A stretch of 64,000 nucleotides of DNA from Acrocarpospora macrocephala (GTDB lineage: Bacteria; Actinomycetota; Actinomycetes; Streptosporangiales; Streptosporangiaceae), in the NCBI RefSeq assembly GCF_009687865.1, contig NZ_BLAE01000011.1:146774-210773 (forward strand), read 5' to 3'. Shown here piece by piece: positions 53,508-61,750 of the stretch. The position numbers were made by a program, and so were the translations under genes. A model generated the notes under the pieces. It searched no databases. It had not been told where the DNA came from and saw nothing but the letters and a program-made list of their open reading frames with translations. Position 1 is the first letter of the stretch, and each line of letters begins with the position of its first letter.

Positions 53508-53917
53508 ACGATCCCATGACCGACAGGACGCTGACCGCCGACGATGTCCGCGCCAAAGTGTTCACGACCGGGCGGCTCCGCGAGGGCTATGACCTCGCCG
53601 AAGTCGACGTCTTCCTGAACGAGGTGGCGGCCAGCCTGCGCCGGCTGCACCAGGAGAACGCCCACCTGAAAGGCCTCGTCGCCGATCCGAAGACGGCGAC
53701 GCTGCTGATCGTCAACGCGCGGGAGCAGGCGGAGACGATCATCTCGGAGGCCCAGGACCGCGCCCGCGCCCTCGAGGAGGAGACGCGCGAGCGCCTGCGC
53801 AGGGCCACCGACATCCTCGCCGAAGCCCATACGGCGGGGGTACGGGAGCTCGACCGCTGGCGCACCGGCCTCGAAGATCAGCTCGCCCAGATCAAGGACG
53901 CGGTGGCCACGTCGTGA
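53504..53917 (+). CDS. DivIVA-domain protein
   Basis: The protein of about 137 residues begins with the DivIVA N-terminal motif: V-R-A-K-V-F-T-T-G-R-L-R-E-G-Y-D and D-V-F-L-N-E-V (near 14-40). A coiled coil follows (about 45-130). Such proteins bind curved membrane or act in polar growth; this one is much shorter than Wag31/DivIVA. GTG 53504 overlaps the ZIP stop (GTGA) and has AAAGG upstream; ATG 53516 is the alternative. Coupling to the ZIP gene suggests co-expression. Confidence 0.82.
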   Translation: MNDPMTDRTLTADDVRAKVFTTGRLREGYDLAEVDVFLNEVAASLRRLHQENAHLKGLVADPKTATLLIVNAREQAETIISEAQDRARALEEETRERLRRATDILAEAHTAGVRELDRWRTGLEDQLAQIKDAVATS

Positions 53918-53965
53918 CGTTGAGTAGGGGGTTACTCAAGGCGTACGACCGGTGACGGGGGGACG

Positions 53966-54865
53966 ATGGCCAAGTCCGTGACGTGGAAAGGCGGAGCGAT
54001 GGACGAGTTCGAGACACATCTGGCGCGTGCCGACGCGGGGCGCGCGCGGGCGGTGGCGGCTACCGAGTCGCCGTTCACGATCGAGGTGCGGTTCCTGGGG
54101 GGTCTGAGCGAGACGCAGAAGGCGGCGTTCGCGGCCGCGGCCGACCGGTGGGCGCGGATGATCGTCGGGGATCTGCCCGACGTCGCCATTCCCGACGTGC
54201 CGGAACTGCCCGCGGGCCTCACCCCGGGGGAGGCCGTCGACGACATCGTGATCCTCGCCCAGGGCGCCAAGATCGACGGTGCGGGGACGCCGGAGGGCAA
54301 CATTCTGGGGCAGGCGCGGCCGATTCTCGTGCGGACGGGCAGCCGTCTCCCGGCGGTCGGCACGATGACCTTCGACAGTTTCGACCTGGACCGGATGGAA
54401 CAGTCGGGGCTCCTGCACGATGTGATCGCGCACGAGATGGGGCACGCGCTGGGACTCGGCGGGGGGATCTGGCAGGACCTGCACCTCGTGGAAGGGCTTG
54501 GCACCACCGACCCGGTCTTCACCGGCGCGAGGGCCCGTGAGGTGTTCGCGTCCCTGCTCGGCAGTGCGGAACCGCACGTCGTCCCGGTGGAGAACGTGGG
54601 CGGTCCCGGCAGCGCCGGCTCGCACTGGCGGGAGTCGGTGTTCGGCGCCGAGCTCATGACCAGCAGGGTCGGCGCCGGCCTCGGCAATCCGCTGAGCCGT
54701 CTCACGGTGGCGGCGCTCGGGGACATGGGCTACCAGGTCGACATGGCGGCGGCGGAACCGTATGTGCTGCCGTCTCCGCTCTTCCTGGCCGAGATGCGCG
54801 CGGCGGCTCTGGACGCCACGCTCTTCTGCGGCGTCTCTCAGGAGGAGCCGCCTGGGCTCATCTGA
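53966..54865 (+). CDS. M8 (leishmanolysin)-like zinc metalloprotease
   Basis: The 299-residue protein has the metzincin-type H156-E157-x-x-H160 (I-A-H-E-M-G-H-A-L-G). A distant third zinc ligand lies in G-S-H-W-R-E, followed by E-L-M-T-S and L-G-D-M-G-Y-Q-V-D, a pattern of bacterial leishmanolysin-like peptidases. The N-terminal F-T-I-E-V-R-F-L-G-G-L-S and A-A-A-D-R-W-A are also typical. No signal peptide is visible, so location is uncertain. ATG 53966 is used; ATG 53999 is an alternative. Neighbours give no clue to the substrate. Confidence 0.83.
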   Translation: MAKSVTWKGGAMDEFETHLARADAGRARAVAATESPFTIEVRFLGGLSETQKAAFAAAADRWARMIVGDLPDVAIPDVPELPAGLTPGEAVDDIVILAQGAKIDGAGTPEGNILGQARPILVRTGSRLPAVGTMTFDSFDLDRMEQSGLLHDVIAHEMGHALGLGGGIWQDLHLVEGLGTTDPVFTGARAREVFASLLGSAEPHVVPVENVGGPGSAGSHWRESVFGAELMTSRVGAGLGNPLSRLTVAALGDMGYQVDMAAAEPYVLPSPLFLAEMRAAALDATLFCGVSQEEPPGLI

Positions 54866-54882
54866 CCGGGCACCATGGAGGG

Positions 54883-55863
54883 ATGCGGATCGGCGTCTTC
54901 CTCATCGCGGCGGGATCTTCCCGGCGCCCGCCGGGACAGGTCCTGCGGGACACCATGGAGGCGATCGTCGCCGCCGAGGACGCCGGATTCGACGACGCGT
55001 GGATCGCGGAGCACCACTTCATGTCGTACGGGGTGTGCCCGTCCGCGATCACGCTGGCGGCGATGGCCCTGGGCCGTACCGAGCGGATCGGGGTCGGGAC
55101 GGCGGTGAGCGTGCTGTCCACGACGCATCCGGTGGCGCTGGCCGAGCAGGCGGCCATGCTGCACCATCTGTCCGGCGGCCGTTTCACGCTGGGCGTGGGG
55201 CGGGGCGGGCCGTGGGTGGACCTGGAGGTGTTCGGCGCGGATCTGGACAGGTGGGAACGGGGGTTCCCGGAATCTCTCGATCTGCTGTGCCGGGCGCTGA
55301 GCGAGCCTTCGGTGGCGGCGAGCGGGGAGTTCTTCCGGTTCCGCGAGGTGGCGATGGTGCCGTCGGCGCGGATGCGGCCGGTGGTGGCCAGGGCTTCGGG
55401 GCGTACGACCCGGGTGGCCGCGGAGCGGGGCTTGGGCATGCTGCTGGGGATGGAGCTGGACGACGCGGCCAAGGCACTGATTCTGGCCGAATATGCGGAT
55501 ATATCCCCGATAGACGCCCCGCACATGGCCGCGGTGGTCGCTTTCGTGGGTGATTCGACCAAGAAGACCCAGGACGAACTGAGAGCCCAGCTTCCCCTGT
55601 GGCTCGAACCCGGCATAGCCGGATATGTACGCGTAGACGGCCAGCCCCGGCAGACCCGCGACCTGGACGAATACGTAAATTTCCTGACCCGCGTGCATCC
55701 CGTCGGCGACGCCGATCACTGCGTGGAAACGCTCAGAACCACCCGCGAGACGACCGGCCTCCGCCACCTCATCCTCATGGTGGAAGGCATGGGCGACCAC
55801 CGCCGCACCTTGGCGAACATCCGCCGCCTGGGCTCGGAGGTCCTCCCCCGGCTCAGGAACTGA
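54883..55863 (+). CDS. LLM-class flavin-dependent oxidoreductase
   Basis: The 326-residue TIM-barrel enzyme of the luciferase-like family uses FMN or F420. Typical segments are M-R-I-G-V-F-L at the start, A-E-D-A-G-F-D-D-A-W-I-A-E-H-H-F, V-G-T-A-V-S-V-L-S-T-T-H-P, and L-S-G-G-R-F-T-L-G-V-G-R-G-G. The substrate is unknown. GGAGG lies very close to the ATG. It starts 17 bp after the metalloprotease gene on the same strand and converges with the Hsp20 gene 6 bp beyond its stop. Confidence 0.87.
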   Translation: MRIGVFLIAAGSSRRPPGQVLRDTMEAIVAAEDAGFDDAWIAEHHFMSYGVCPSAITLAAMALGRTERIGVGTAVSVLSTTHPVALAEQAAMLHHLSGGRFTLGVGRGGPWVDLEVFGADLDRWERGFPESLDLLCRALSEPSVAASGEFFRFREVAMVPSARMRPVVARASGRTTRVAAERGLGMLLGMELDDAAKALILAEYADISPIDAPHMAAVVAFVGDSTKKTQDELRAQLPLWLEPGIAGYVRVDGQPRQTRDLDEYVNFLTRVHPVGDADHCVETLRTTRETTGLRHLILMVEGMGDHRRTLANIRRLGSEVLPRLRN

Positions 55864-55869
55864 TCAGCG

Positions 55870-56292
55870 CTACTTCCCCTGCTCCGGCATGGCGATCGGC
55901 ACCCGGGTCCCGGCCTGCTTGGCCTCGGCCATGTTGACGCAGATCTCCAGAATGCCCTTGTCGTAGGTGGCGGTGACCTCGTCCTCCCTCGCCCCCGCGG
56001 GCAAGGTGATCGACCGGGTCATGCTGCCGTAGCGGAATTCGCTGCGGCCGCCTTCCTTCTCCTCCTGGTGGCGCTCCGCGTGAATGGTCAGCATGCCGCC
56101 CGCGACGGTCACCTCGACGTCCTTGGCCGGGTCCACGCCGGGGAGTTCGCACCGAAGCACATACTGGCCGTCCCGGACGAAGTCCTCGAACCGCAGCGAC
56201 TGGCCCATCGGGCGCAGGCTGAGGAGCGGCGATTCCAGCATGTCGAAGATCTCCGGGAAGAGGCCCCGGTCGCGGCGCATCATCATACCCAT
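55870..56292 (-). CDS. Hsp20/alpha-crystallin small heat-shock protein
   Basis: The 140-residue chaperone begins M-G-M-M-M-R-R-D. The alpha-crystallin domain (about 38-130) has Y-V-L-R-C-E-L-P-G-V-D-P and ends with the family's A-x-Y-D-K-G-I-L-E-I. It binds unfolding proteins in the cytoplasm as oligomers. ATG 56292 has GGAGG eight bases upstream. It is 70 bp downstream of the TetR gene on the same strand and could share its transcript. Confidence 0.92.
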   Translation of the reverse strand: MGMMMRRDRGLFPEIFDMLESPLLSLRPMGQSLRFEDFVRDGQYVLRCELPGVDPAKDVEVTVAGGMLTIHAERHQEEKEGGRSEFRYGSMTRSITLPAGAREDEVTATYDKGILEICVNMAEAKQAGTRVPIAMPEQGK

Positions 56293-56362
56293 GGCGTTCA
56301 CCTCCGTGTCGCTTTCTTCCAGCTCAGCCGGGCCGCGACCGCGAGGGTAGGGGCAGAAGTCC

Positions 56363-56953
56363 CTAATGCCCGTCGAAGGGGCGCTCCATCTCGTCCAGTA
56401 CGCGTTCGATGACCTCGCCCGGGCGGCCGGGCTGCCCGTCCTGGACCCACAGGCGCATGGCGATGCGTACGGAGGCGAGGAAGGCGGTGGCCAGGACGTG
56501 GGCGCGGACCGGGCCCACCCCGTCGCGTTCGGCCACGACGGCGGCCAGGTCGCGCTCCAGGGCGGCGTGGTTGCCCAGCTGGACGGCCAGCAGGCCGGGA
56601 TGGGTGAGGGCAAGCCTGGTGCGGATCGCCCATTCGCTGACGGTGTGCTCGTCCCGGTCGGCCATGGTGGCGACGACCGCGCGCATCGCCGTCCAGGCGG
56701 ACTCGCCGGCGGGACGGTCGTGGATGGCGGCGAGCAAGGCGCGCATCTGCTGGCCGTCCGCGTAGAGCAGGGCGTCTTCCTTGCCGGTGAAATAGTTGGA
56801 GAACGATCTGCGCGAGATGCCCGCCGCCTCGGTGATCTCGTCGATCGTGACGTTGTCGATGCCGCGCTCGATGGTGAGCCGCATCGCCGCGTCGTGCACG
56901 GCCTGCCGGGTGGCGGCCTTCTTGCGTTCGCGAAGCCCTTGCGTGCCTGCCAT
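56363..56953 (-). CDS. TetR-family repressor, probable regulator of the divergent P450
   Basis: The protein of about 196 residues has the TetR helix-turn-helix in its first 60 residues: R-Q-A-V-H-D-A-A, V-T-I-D-E-I-T-E-A-A-G-I-S-R-R-S-F-S-N-Y-F. The C-terminal ligand domain resembles MftR-like regulators. ATG 56953 is used; GTGs a few codons upstream are possible. It is divergent from a cytochrome P450 gene over 125 bp, in which a tandem GGCA-N4-TGCC repeat provides a likely operator. Confidence 0.88.
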   Translation of the reverse strand: MAGTQGLRERKKAATRQAVHDAAMRLTIERGIDNVTIDEITEAAGISRRSFSNYFTGKEDALLYADGQQMRALLAAIHDRPAGESAWTAMRAVVATMADRDEHTVSEWAIRTRLALTHPGLLAVQLGNHAALERDLAAVVAERDGVGPVRAHVLATAFLASVRIAMRLWVQDGQPGRPGEVIERVLDEMERPFDGH

Positions 56954-56993
56954 CAGGATCACCACCTCCACGAGTAAATATACCTACATCTCA

Positions 56994-57022
56994 GGCATAC
57001 TTGCCACATAGGCATTTTTGCC
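56994..57022. promoter_or_regulatory. Tandem TetR-type operator between TetR and P450 genes
   Basis: Two 12-bp inverted repeats of the same form, GGCATACTTGCC (56994-57005) and GGCATTTTTGCC (57011-57022), start 17 bp apart in the divergent intergenic region. Both read GGCA-N4-TGCC. Tandem sites like this fit two TetR dimers on one operator controlling both directions. Confidence 0.6.
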
Positions 57023-57078
57023 GGAAAGGCAGGTAGCGTGGCTGAGTGAGCTCGTACGTTCACGCAACGGAGGACGCG

Positions 57079-58275
57079 ATGATCGACACATCCGGGACGA
57101 ACATGCTGCGGTTTCCCTTCCGCCCGCGACACGGAGATCCCCTGACGCCGCGCGCGGTCTCCTTCCCCGACGGGATCGGGCAGGTGGAGCTGCCCACCGG
57201 CCAGATCACCTGGCTGGTCAGCCGGCACGAGTACGTGCGCCAGGTGCTCCGCAGCCCGGACTTCTCCAGCGATTTCACCAAACCGGGCTTTCCGATGATC
57301 CGGGCCCTGCCGCAGCTGCCGGACGGCCCGCCGCCGGGCATGTTCATCCGCATGGACGGGCTGGACCACGCCCGGCTCCGGCGCATGCTCGTCCCGGAGT
57401 TCATGATCAGGCATATTCGCACGCTGGAACCGCTGATCAGGGAGACCGTCGTCGGCGCGCTGGACGCCATGCGGGCGCACGGGGCGCCCGCCGACCTCGT
57501 CGAGTGGTTCGCGCTGCCCGTGCCCTCGATGGTGATCTGCCATCTGCTCGGCGTGCCGTACAGCGACCACACGTTCTTCCAGGAGCGCAGCCGCGTCATG
57601 CTGGCCTGGTCCACCCCGCCGCAGGAGGCCCTGGCCGCGCGGGACGAGATCCGCGACTACCTCGACAAGCTGGTGCGGCAGCGGGACGGCGGCGCGGACC
57701 TGATCAGCCGGCTGGCCGCCGAGCGGGTGGCCACCGGCGAGATGACCGCGGACGAGCTGTCCGGGGTGGCGCTGCTGCTCCTGGTCGCCGGGCACGAGAC
57801 CACCTCGAACATGATCGGCCTGAGCACGCTGGCGCTCCTGCGGAATCCCGAGCAGATGCGGCGGCTCCGGGCCGAGCCCGAGTCGATGGACGACGCGGTG
57901 GAGGAGCTGCTGCGCTACCTGAGCATCGTGCGGACCGGCCTCACCCGGGCGGCCGTGGCCGACACCGAGATCGGCGGCCAGGTCGTCAAGGCCGGGGAGG
58001 GTGTGATCGCGCTGGTGTCCGCCGCCAACCACGACACCGCCGTCTTCGCCGAGCCCGGCGACCTCGACCTGAGCCGCGGCTCCCACCAGCACATGGCCTT
58101 CGGTTTCGGCGTGCACCAGTGCCTGGGCCAGCCGCTGGCGCGAGCCGAACTGCGCATCGCCCTCACCGAACTCCTCACCCGGCTGCCCGGCCTCGCCCTC
58201 GCTGTCGACCCGGCCGAGGTCGAGTACCGCGACGCCCTCATCTTCGGCGCCCAGCGCCTGCCGGTGACCTGGTGA
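57079..58275 (+). CDS. Cytochrome P450 (bacterial CYP105/107-like)
   Basis: The 398-residue soluble P450 has the oxygen-activation motif A-G-H-E-T-T near 237-242 in helix I, the E-E-L-L-R helix K segment, and the heme loop F-G-F-G-V-H-Q-C-L-G with C348 as axial ligand. It hydroxylates an unknown small molecule using ferredoxin electrons; no ferredoxin gene is adjacent. ATG 57079 has GGAGG five bases upstream. Its expression is probably controlled by the divergent TetR protein. Confidence 0.92.
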   Translation: MIDTSGTNMLRFPFRPRHGDPLTPRAVSFPDGIGQVELPTGQITWLVSRHEYVRQVLRSPDFSSDFTKPGFPMIRALPQLPDGPPPGMFIRMDGLDHARLRRMLVPEFMIRHIRTLEPLIRETVVGALDAMRAHGAPADLVEWFALPVPSMVICHLLGVPYSDHTFFQERSRVMLAWSTPPQEALAARDEIRDYLDKLVRQRDGGADLISRLAAERVATGEMTADELSGVALLLLVAGHETTSNMIGLSTLALLRNPEQMRRLRAEPESMDDAVEELLRYLSIVRTGLTRAAVADTEIGGQVVKAGEGVIALVSAANHDTAVFAEPGDLDLSRGSHQHMAFGFGVHQCLGQPLARAELRIALTELLTRLPGLALAVDPAEVEYRDALIFGAQRLPVTW

Positions 58276-58333
58276 ACGCCATCTCCGTGCCAGCACTGAT
58301 GCCGGACCCGCGAACGGGTGCGACCATCGATCC

Positions 58334-58678
58334 GTGGCCCGGAGTGTGCTGATCGTCGACGACCATGACGGATTCCGTTCCTCGGCTCGGGCGCTGCTCG
58401 AGGCGGGCGGTTTCGTCGTCGCCGGTGACGCGGCGACCGGCGCGGAGGCCGTCGCCGCCGCCGACCGGCTCCGCCCGGACGTGGTCCTGCTCGACATCCA
58501 GCTGCCCGACCTGGATGGTTTCACGGTGGCCGCGCGCCTCACCGGGCTGGCGGATCCGCCGGTGGTCGTGTTCGTGTCGAGCCGGGACGCCGTGACGTAC
58601 GGTCCCCGGCTGCGGGGAGCCCGTTTCCTCCCCAAGCACGAACTGTCTGGTCCGGCGCTCAGCGGTCTCCTCGGGTGA
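58334..58678 (+). CDS. Stand-alone receiver domain (response regulator without output domain)
   Basis: The 114-residue protein is only a receiver domain, with acidic pair D9-D10, phospho-acceptor D54 (L-L-D-I-Q-L-P-D), serine S81-S82 in the T/S position and K101 in F-L-P-K-H-E. It lacks the DNA-binding domain of its NarL relatives. The start is GTG 58334. It ends 4 bp before the kinase gene at 58683, so the two are cotranscribed. It may act as a phosphate shuttle or sink in the two-kinase cluster. Confidence 0.88.
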   Translation: MARSVLIVDDHDGFRSSARALLEAGGFVVAGDAATGAEAVAAADRLRPDVVLLDIQLPDLDGFTVAARLTGLADPPVVVFVSSRDAVTYGPRLRGARFLPKHELSGPALSGLLG

Positions 58679-58682
58679 CGGC

Positions 58683-60134
58683 GTGCGGGCGCCGATCCTG
58701 GTCCTGGCGATCGTGGCGGGTCTCGCGTCGGAGTGGGTGGCCTACGGCTGGGAGCAGCCCGGACGGTGGATTCCCGACCTATTGACCGGCCTCGTGCTCG
58801 TCGGCGCCGGTCTGTACGCGCGCAAAGCCCCGGGCACGCTGCTGATCGCGACCGGATTCGCCTGGTTCGCCGGGAATCTGGATCCAGCCTTGTGGTACTG
58901 GCACCGGGGGCCGTTGATCCACCTGCTGCTCATGTTCCCGGGCTGGCGGCCCACGACCCGGGTCGGCTGGGCGGCGGTCGGGACCGGCTACGTGGCCGCC
59001 GCCGTCCAGCCCGTCTGGAACACGGACCTGGCCGCCGTCGCGCTGGTCTCCGCGCTGCTCGTCGCCGGGGGCACACGGCGGGCGACCATCGCCTTCGCCC
59101 TCGCCGTGTACGGCGGCGCCGCAAGCCGCCTCGTCTTCCCCGCCGGGGAGGTCGCCTTCCCCGCGGCCCTCGGCTACCAGGCCGTCCTGTGCGGCATCGC
59201 GATCACCCTGGCTTGGACGCTCCGACGGCCCGGCCACGAGGCGGTCACCGACCAGGTCATCGAGCTCGCCCGGCCGGGTTCCTTGCGTACCGCGCTGGCG
59301 GAGACCCTTGGCGACCCGGGCCTGCGGGTCGGCTTCTGGCGGGACGGCGGCTATCTGGACGAACGCGGCGTCCTGATCGCGCTCCCCGCCGGGGATCGGG
59401 CCACGACATTCATCGGCGATGACGGCGAGCCCTTCGCCGTCATCGTGCACGATCGGGCCGTGCTCACCGGCACATCCATGATCGAGGCCGTTGGCACCGC
59501 CGCCAGGCTGACCGCTGTGAACGACGCGCTTCAGGCTGAGGTGCGCGCGCAGGCCGCCGAGCTGGCGGCCTCCCGTCGGCGGCTCATGGTGGCCGCCGAC
59601 GAGGAGCGCCGCCACCTCGCCGAGCGCCTGCAGGAGGGTCCCGTGCGGCGCCTCACCGGCCTGCTCGACACCCTCAAACCGGGCAGAGCCGCAGAGCACC
59701 TGGTCAGTACTCTCCAGGAGCTGGACGACCTCGCCCACGGCCTGCATCCCCGCGAGCTCAGCGGCGGCCTCTCATCCGCCCTGGCCGCGCTCGCCGCGCG
59801 TTCCCCAGTGCCGGTACGGCTGAACGCGTCCCCGGAACCACTCCCGGCGGATATCGAGGCGGCCGTCTACTTCGTGTGCGCCGAAGCCCTGGCCAACGTC
59901 GCCAAGCACGCCAACGCGTCGACGGTCTCCATCACGCTCGCGCGGCACGGCGCAAAACTCTCCGTCATAGTGCACGACGACGGCGTCGGCGGAGCCGATC
60001 CCTCCCAGGGCAGCGGCCTGCGCGGACTGTCGGATCGCGTCGAAACGTTCGGCGGTCGCCTCTCCGTCGACTCCGCGCCGGGCAACGGAACGCGGCTCGT
60101 CGCCGAGATCCCCCTCAGCGGCGAGCCGCGCTGA
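58683..60134 (+). CDS. NarL-type histidine kinase lacking the phospho-accepting histidine
   Basis: The 483-residue membrane protein has about six N-terminal helices (1-185) and a linker domain with L-G-D-P-G-L-R-V-G-F-W. In the HisKA_3-like dimerisation region the expected D-L-H-D-G reads R-L-Q-E-G, with Q317 where the phosphorylated His should be. The ATPase domain is intact: A-N-V-A-K-H-A (N box), D-D-G-V-G-G (G1) and G-L-R-G-L-S-D-R (G2). It should bind ATP but cannot autophosphorylate in the usual way. It follows the lone receiver gene by 4 bp. Confidence 0.88.
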   Translation: MRAPILVLAIVAGLASEWVAYGWEQPGRWIPDLLTGLVLVGAGLYARKAPGTLLIATGFAWFAGNLDPALWYWHRGPLIHLLLMFPGWRPTTRVGWAAVGTGYVAAAVQPVWNTDLAAVALVSALLVAGGTRRATIAFALAVYGGAASRLVFPAGEVAFPAALGYQAVLCGIAITLAWTLRRPGHEAVTDQVIELARPGSLRTALAETLGDPGLRVGFWRDGGYLDERGVLIALPAGDRATTFIGDDGEPFAVIVHDRAVLTGTSMIEAVGTAARLTAVNDALQAEVRAQAAELAASRRRLMVAADEERRHLAERLQEGPVRRLTGLLDTLKPGRAAEHLVSTLQELDDLAHGLHPRELSGGLSSALAALAARSPVPVRLNASPEPLPADIEAAVYFVCAEALANVAKHANASTVSITLARHGAKLSVIVHDDGVGGADPSQGSGLRGLSDRVETFGGRLSVDSAPGNGTRLVAEIPLSGEPR

Positions 60135-60139
60135 ACGCG

Positions 60140-61612
60140 TCAGCCGATCTTCTTCCACGGTTCGCTGCCGAACACCACGTACATGAGCGACTCCTCCCCC
60201 GGCTGGCCTGCCTCCACGTCGACGAACCTGAGCTCGCCGCCGTCGAGCCGCCACCCGGCGGAGAACAGGTTGCCACCCGCGGTGCCGCACAGGACCTCGC
60301 GGAAGGAGAGCACGACCTTGCCGCCGGTGGCCGTGTAAGGGCCGTAGCAGTCCGCGCTGTCCGGACTTCCGCCGACGTGGTGGCGCCAGGTGCCCGCTTT
60401 GAAGGTCAGGGTGGAAATGCCCGCGTTGTCGCGCGCCCAGGCGGGATGCACCTTGTAGTCGAGGAACCGTCGCATCGGGATCTCCGCCCGGTAGACCCCT
60501 TCGGGAAACTTCTCCGCCGCGCTGCTCTTCGCGAGCGTCCCCGTGCTCTTCCTGCCGTCGCAGGGGATGGCGATTTGCGCCGCCAGGGCGTTCTTCTTCA
60601 GCTCGCGTATACGCTCGATCATCCCCTTGACCTGGGGGTCCTTCTCCAACGTCGCGTAGACCGGCTGGGCGGCCCGTTCCAGAGCGGCGATGTCGCCGTC
60701 CTCCGCGTAGACGACCGCTCCGCCGTACGAGCAGAACGCCCGGCCCGCCTCGATCTCCGAGGGGCGGTGGGATCGGGCCCAGACGGCGGTCGACGCCGCC
60801 GCTTCCGTCACGGCGGCGCGCTGCCGTTCGGACAGGCCGTCCAGCACCGAGGACCGGATGACGAGCGTGTTCACCTTCGGGAAGAACGTCACGTTGGCGG
60901 CGGCCACGCTCGCGGGCAGCCAGGACGACGCCCAGGTGTAGGAGGATTCCATCCCGGCCAGGGACTTGGCGGCGATCGCCTGTCCCATCGCGTCGCCCGG
61001 CAGGTCGGCGGGTTCCGCGCCGAATGCCCGGAAGAGCGCGTAGGCGGTGTCGGAATGCGGGGCGCGGAACGTCTTCCCGGCGAAGTCCGCGGGCGAGGTG
61101 AGCGGGCCGTGCACGCCGAACGGGTGCCGCAACCCGTCGGGAAGGAGGGCCAGACCGGTCAGACCGGCTTTGGTCAGACCGCCGAGCATCTGCGCGGCCA
61201 AGGCGTCGTCGGCGAGGATCCGGTCCACCAGATAGTCGCTCGTGACGAGGAACGGCGCGTGCAGCGCGCTCATGGTGGTGATGCCCTCGGTGTCCCACGC
61301 GCGGGCCGGGATCAGCCCCATGTCGAGATCTCCTCCGGTGACCAGCCGCGCCACCGCCTGGTCCCACTGGGTCACCGGCCCGGCCGCGTTCCACTTCGGC
61401 CGAACACGCACCGTGCCGCCGGATTTCGCCTGGACCAGCCGCGCGAACTCCTCGACGGCGTCGGCCCCGGGCAGCCCCGGCTTGTCGTCGGTCCCCAGCG
61501 TCAGCGTGGTGACGGCGGGCCCCGGGCCGCTCTTCCCACCCTGCGTCGTGCTCGCGCAGGCCACCACGAGCGCGGCCGTCGCGGCGAGGACCACGACGTT
61601 TCTCAGTCTCAT
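60140..61612 (-). CDS. TRAP-type (DctP-like) solute-binding lipoprotein with extra C-terminal domain
   Basis: The 490-residue protein has a lipoprotein signal (A-L-V-V-A-C, about 13-18). A TRAP periplasmic-binding domain (about 35-350) has W-D-Q-A-V-A-R-L-V-T-G-G-D-L-D-M-G and G-K-T-F-R-A-P. A C-terminal beta-rich domain (about 375-490; H-V-G-G-S-P-D-S, F-R-E-V-L-C-G-T-A-G-G-N) is not normal for DctP. No dctQ or dctM permease gene is in view, so it may bind ligand for signalling. ATG 61612 has GGAGGG five bases upstream. It lies between the two kinase genes on the opposite strand. Confidence 0.83.
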   Translation of the reverse strand: MRLRNVVVLAATAALVVACASTTQGGKSGPGPAVTTLTLGTDDKPGLPGADAVEEFARLVQAKSGGTVRVRPKWNAAGPVTQWDQAVARLVTGGDLDMGLIPARAWDTEGITTMSALHAPFLVTSDYLVDRILADDALAAQMLGGLTKAGLTGLALLPDGLRHPFGVHGPLTSPADFAGKTFRAPHSDTAYALFRAFGAEPADLPGDAMGQAIAAKSLAGMESSYTWASSWLPASVAAANVTFFPKVNTLVIRSSVLDGLSERQRAAVTEAAASTAVWARSHRPSEIEAGRAFCSYGGAVVYAEDGDIAALERAAQPVYATLEKDPQVKGMIERIRELKKNALAAQIAIPCDGRKSTGTLAKSSAAEKFPEGVYRAEIPMRRFLDYKVHPAWARDNAGISTLTFKAGTWRHHVGGSPDSADCYGPYTATGGKVVLSFREVLCGTAGGNLFSAGWRLDGGELRFVDVEAGQPGEESLMYVVFGSEPWKKIG

Positions 61613-61750
61613 GACCACCCTCCCTTGACGTCAGCATCGACGCTAAGCCGGGGCGCCCGCCATGCCATCGCGACCAGCACGGCCACCGGGAGCCGCGGCC
61701 TACGTGCTAGCCGCAATGGCGGATCCCCACCTCCGCGAGAGAATAGGCGC

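Noticed and set aside
59580-59660. Frameshift or sequencing error as cause of the missing kinase histidine
   Set aside because: Flanking residues on both sides stay in register with the HisKA_3 pattern, so it is a substitution, not a shift.
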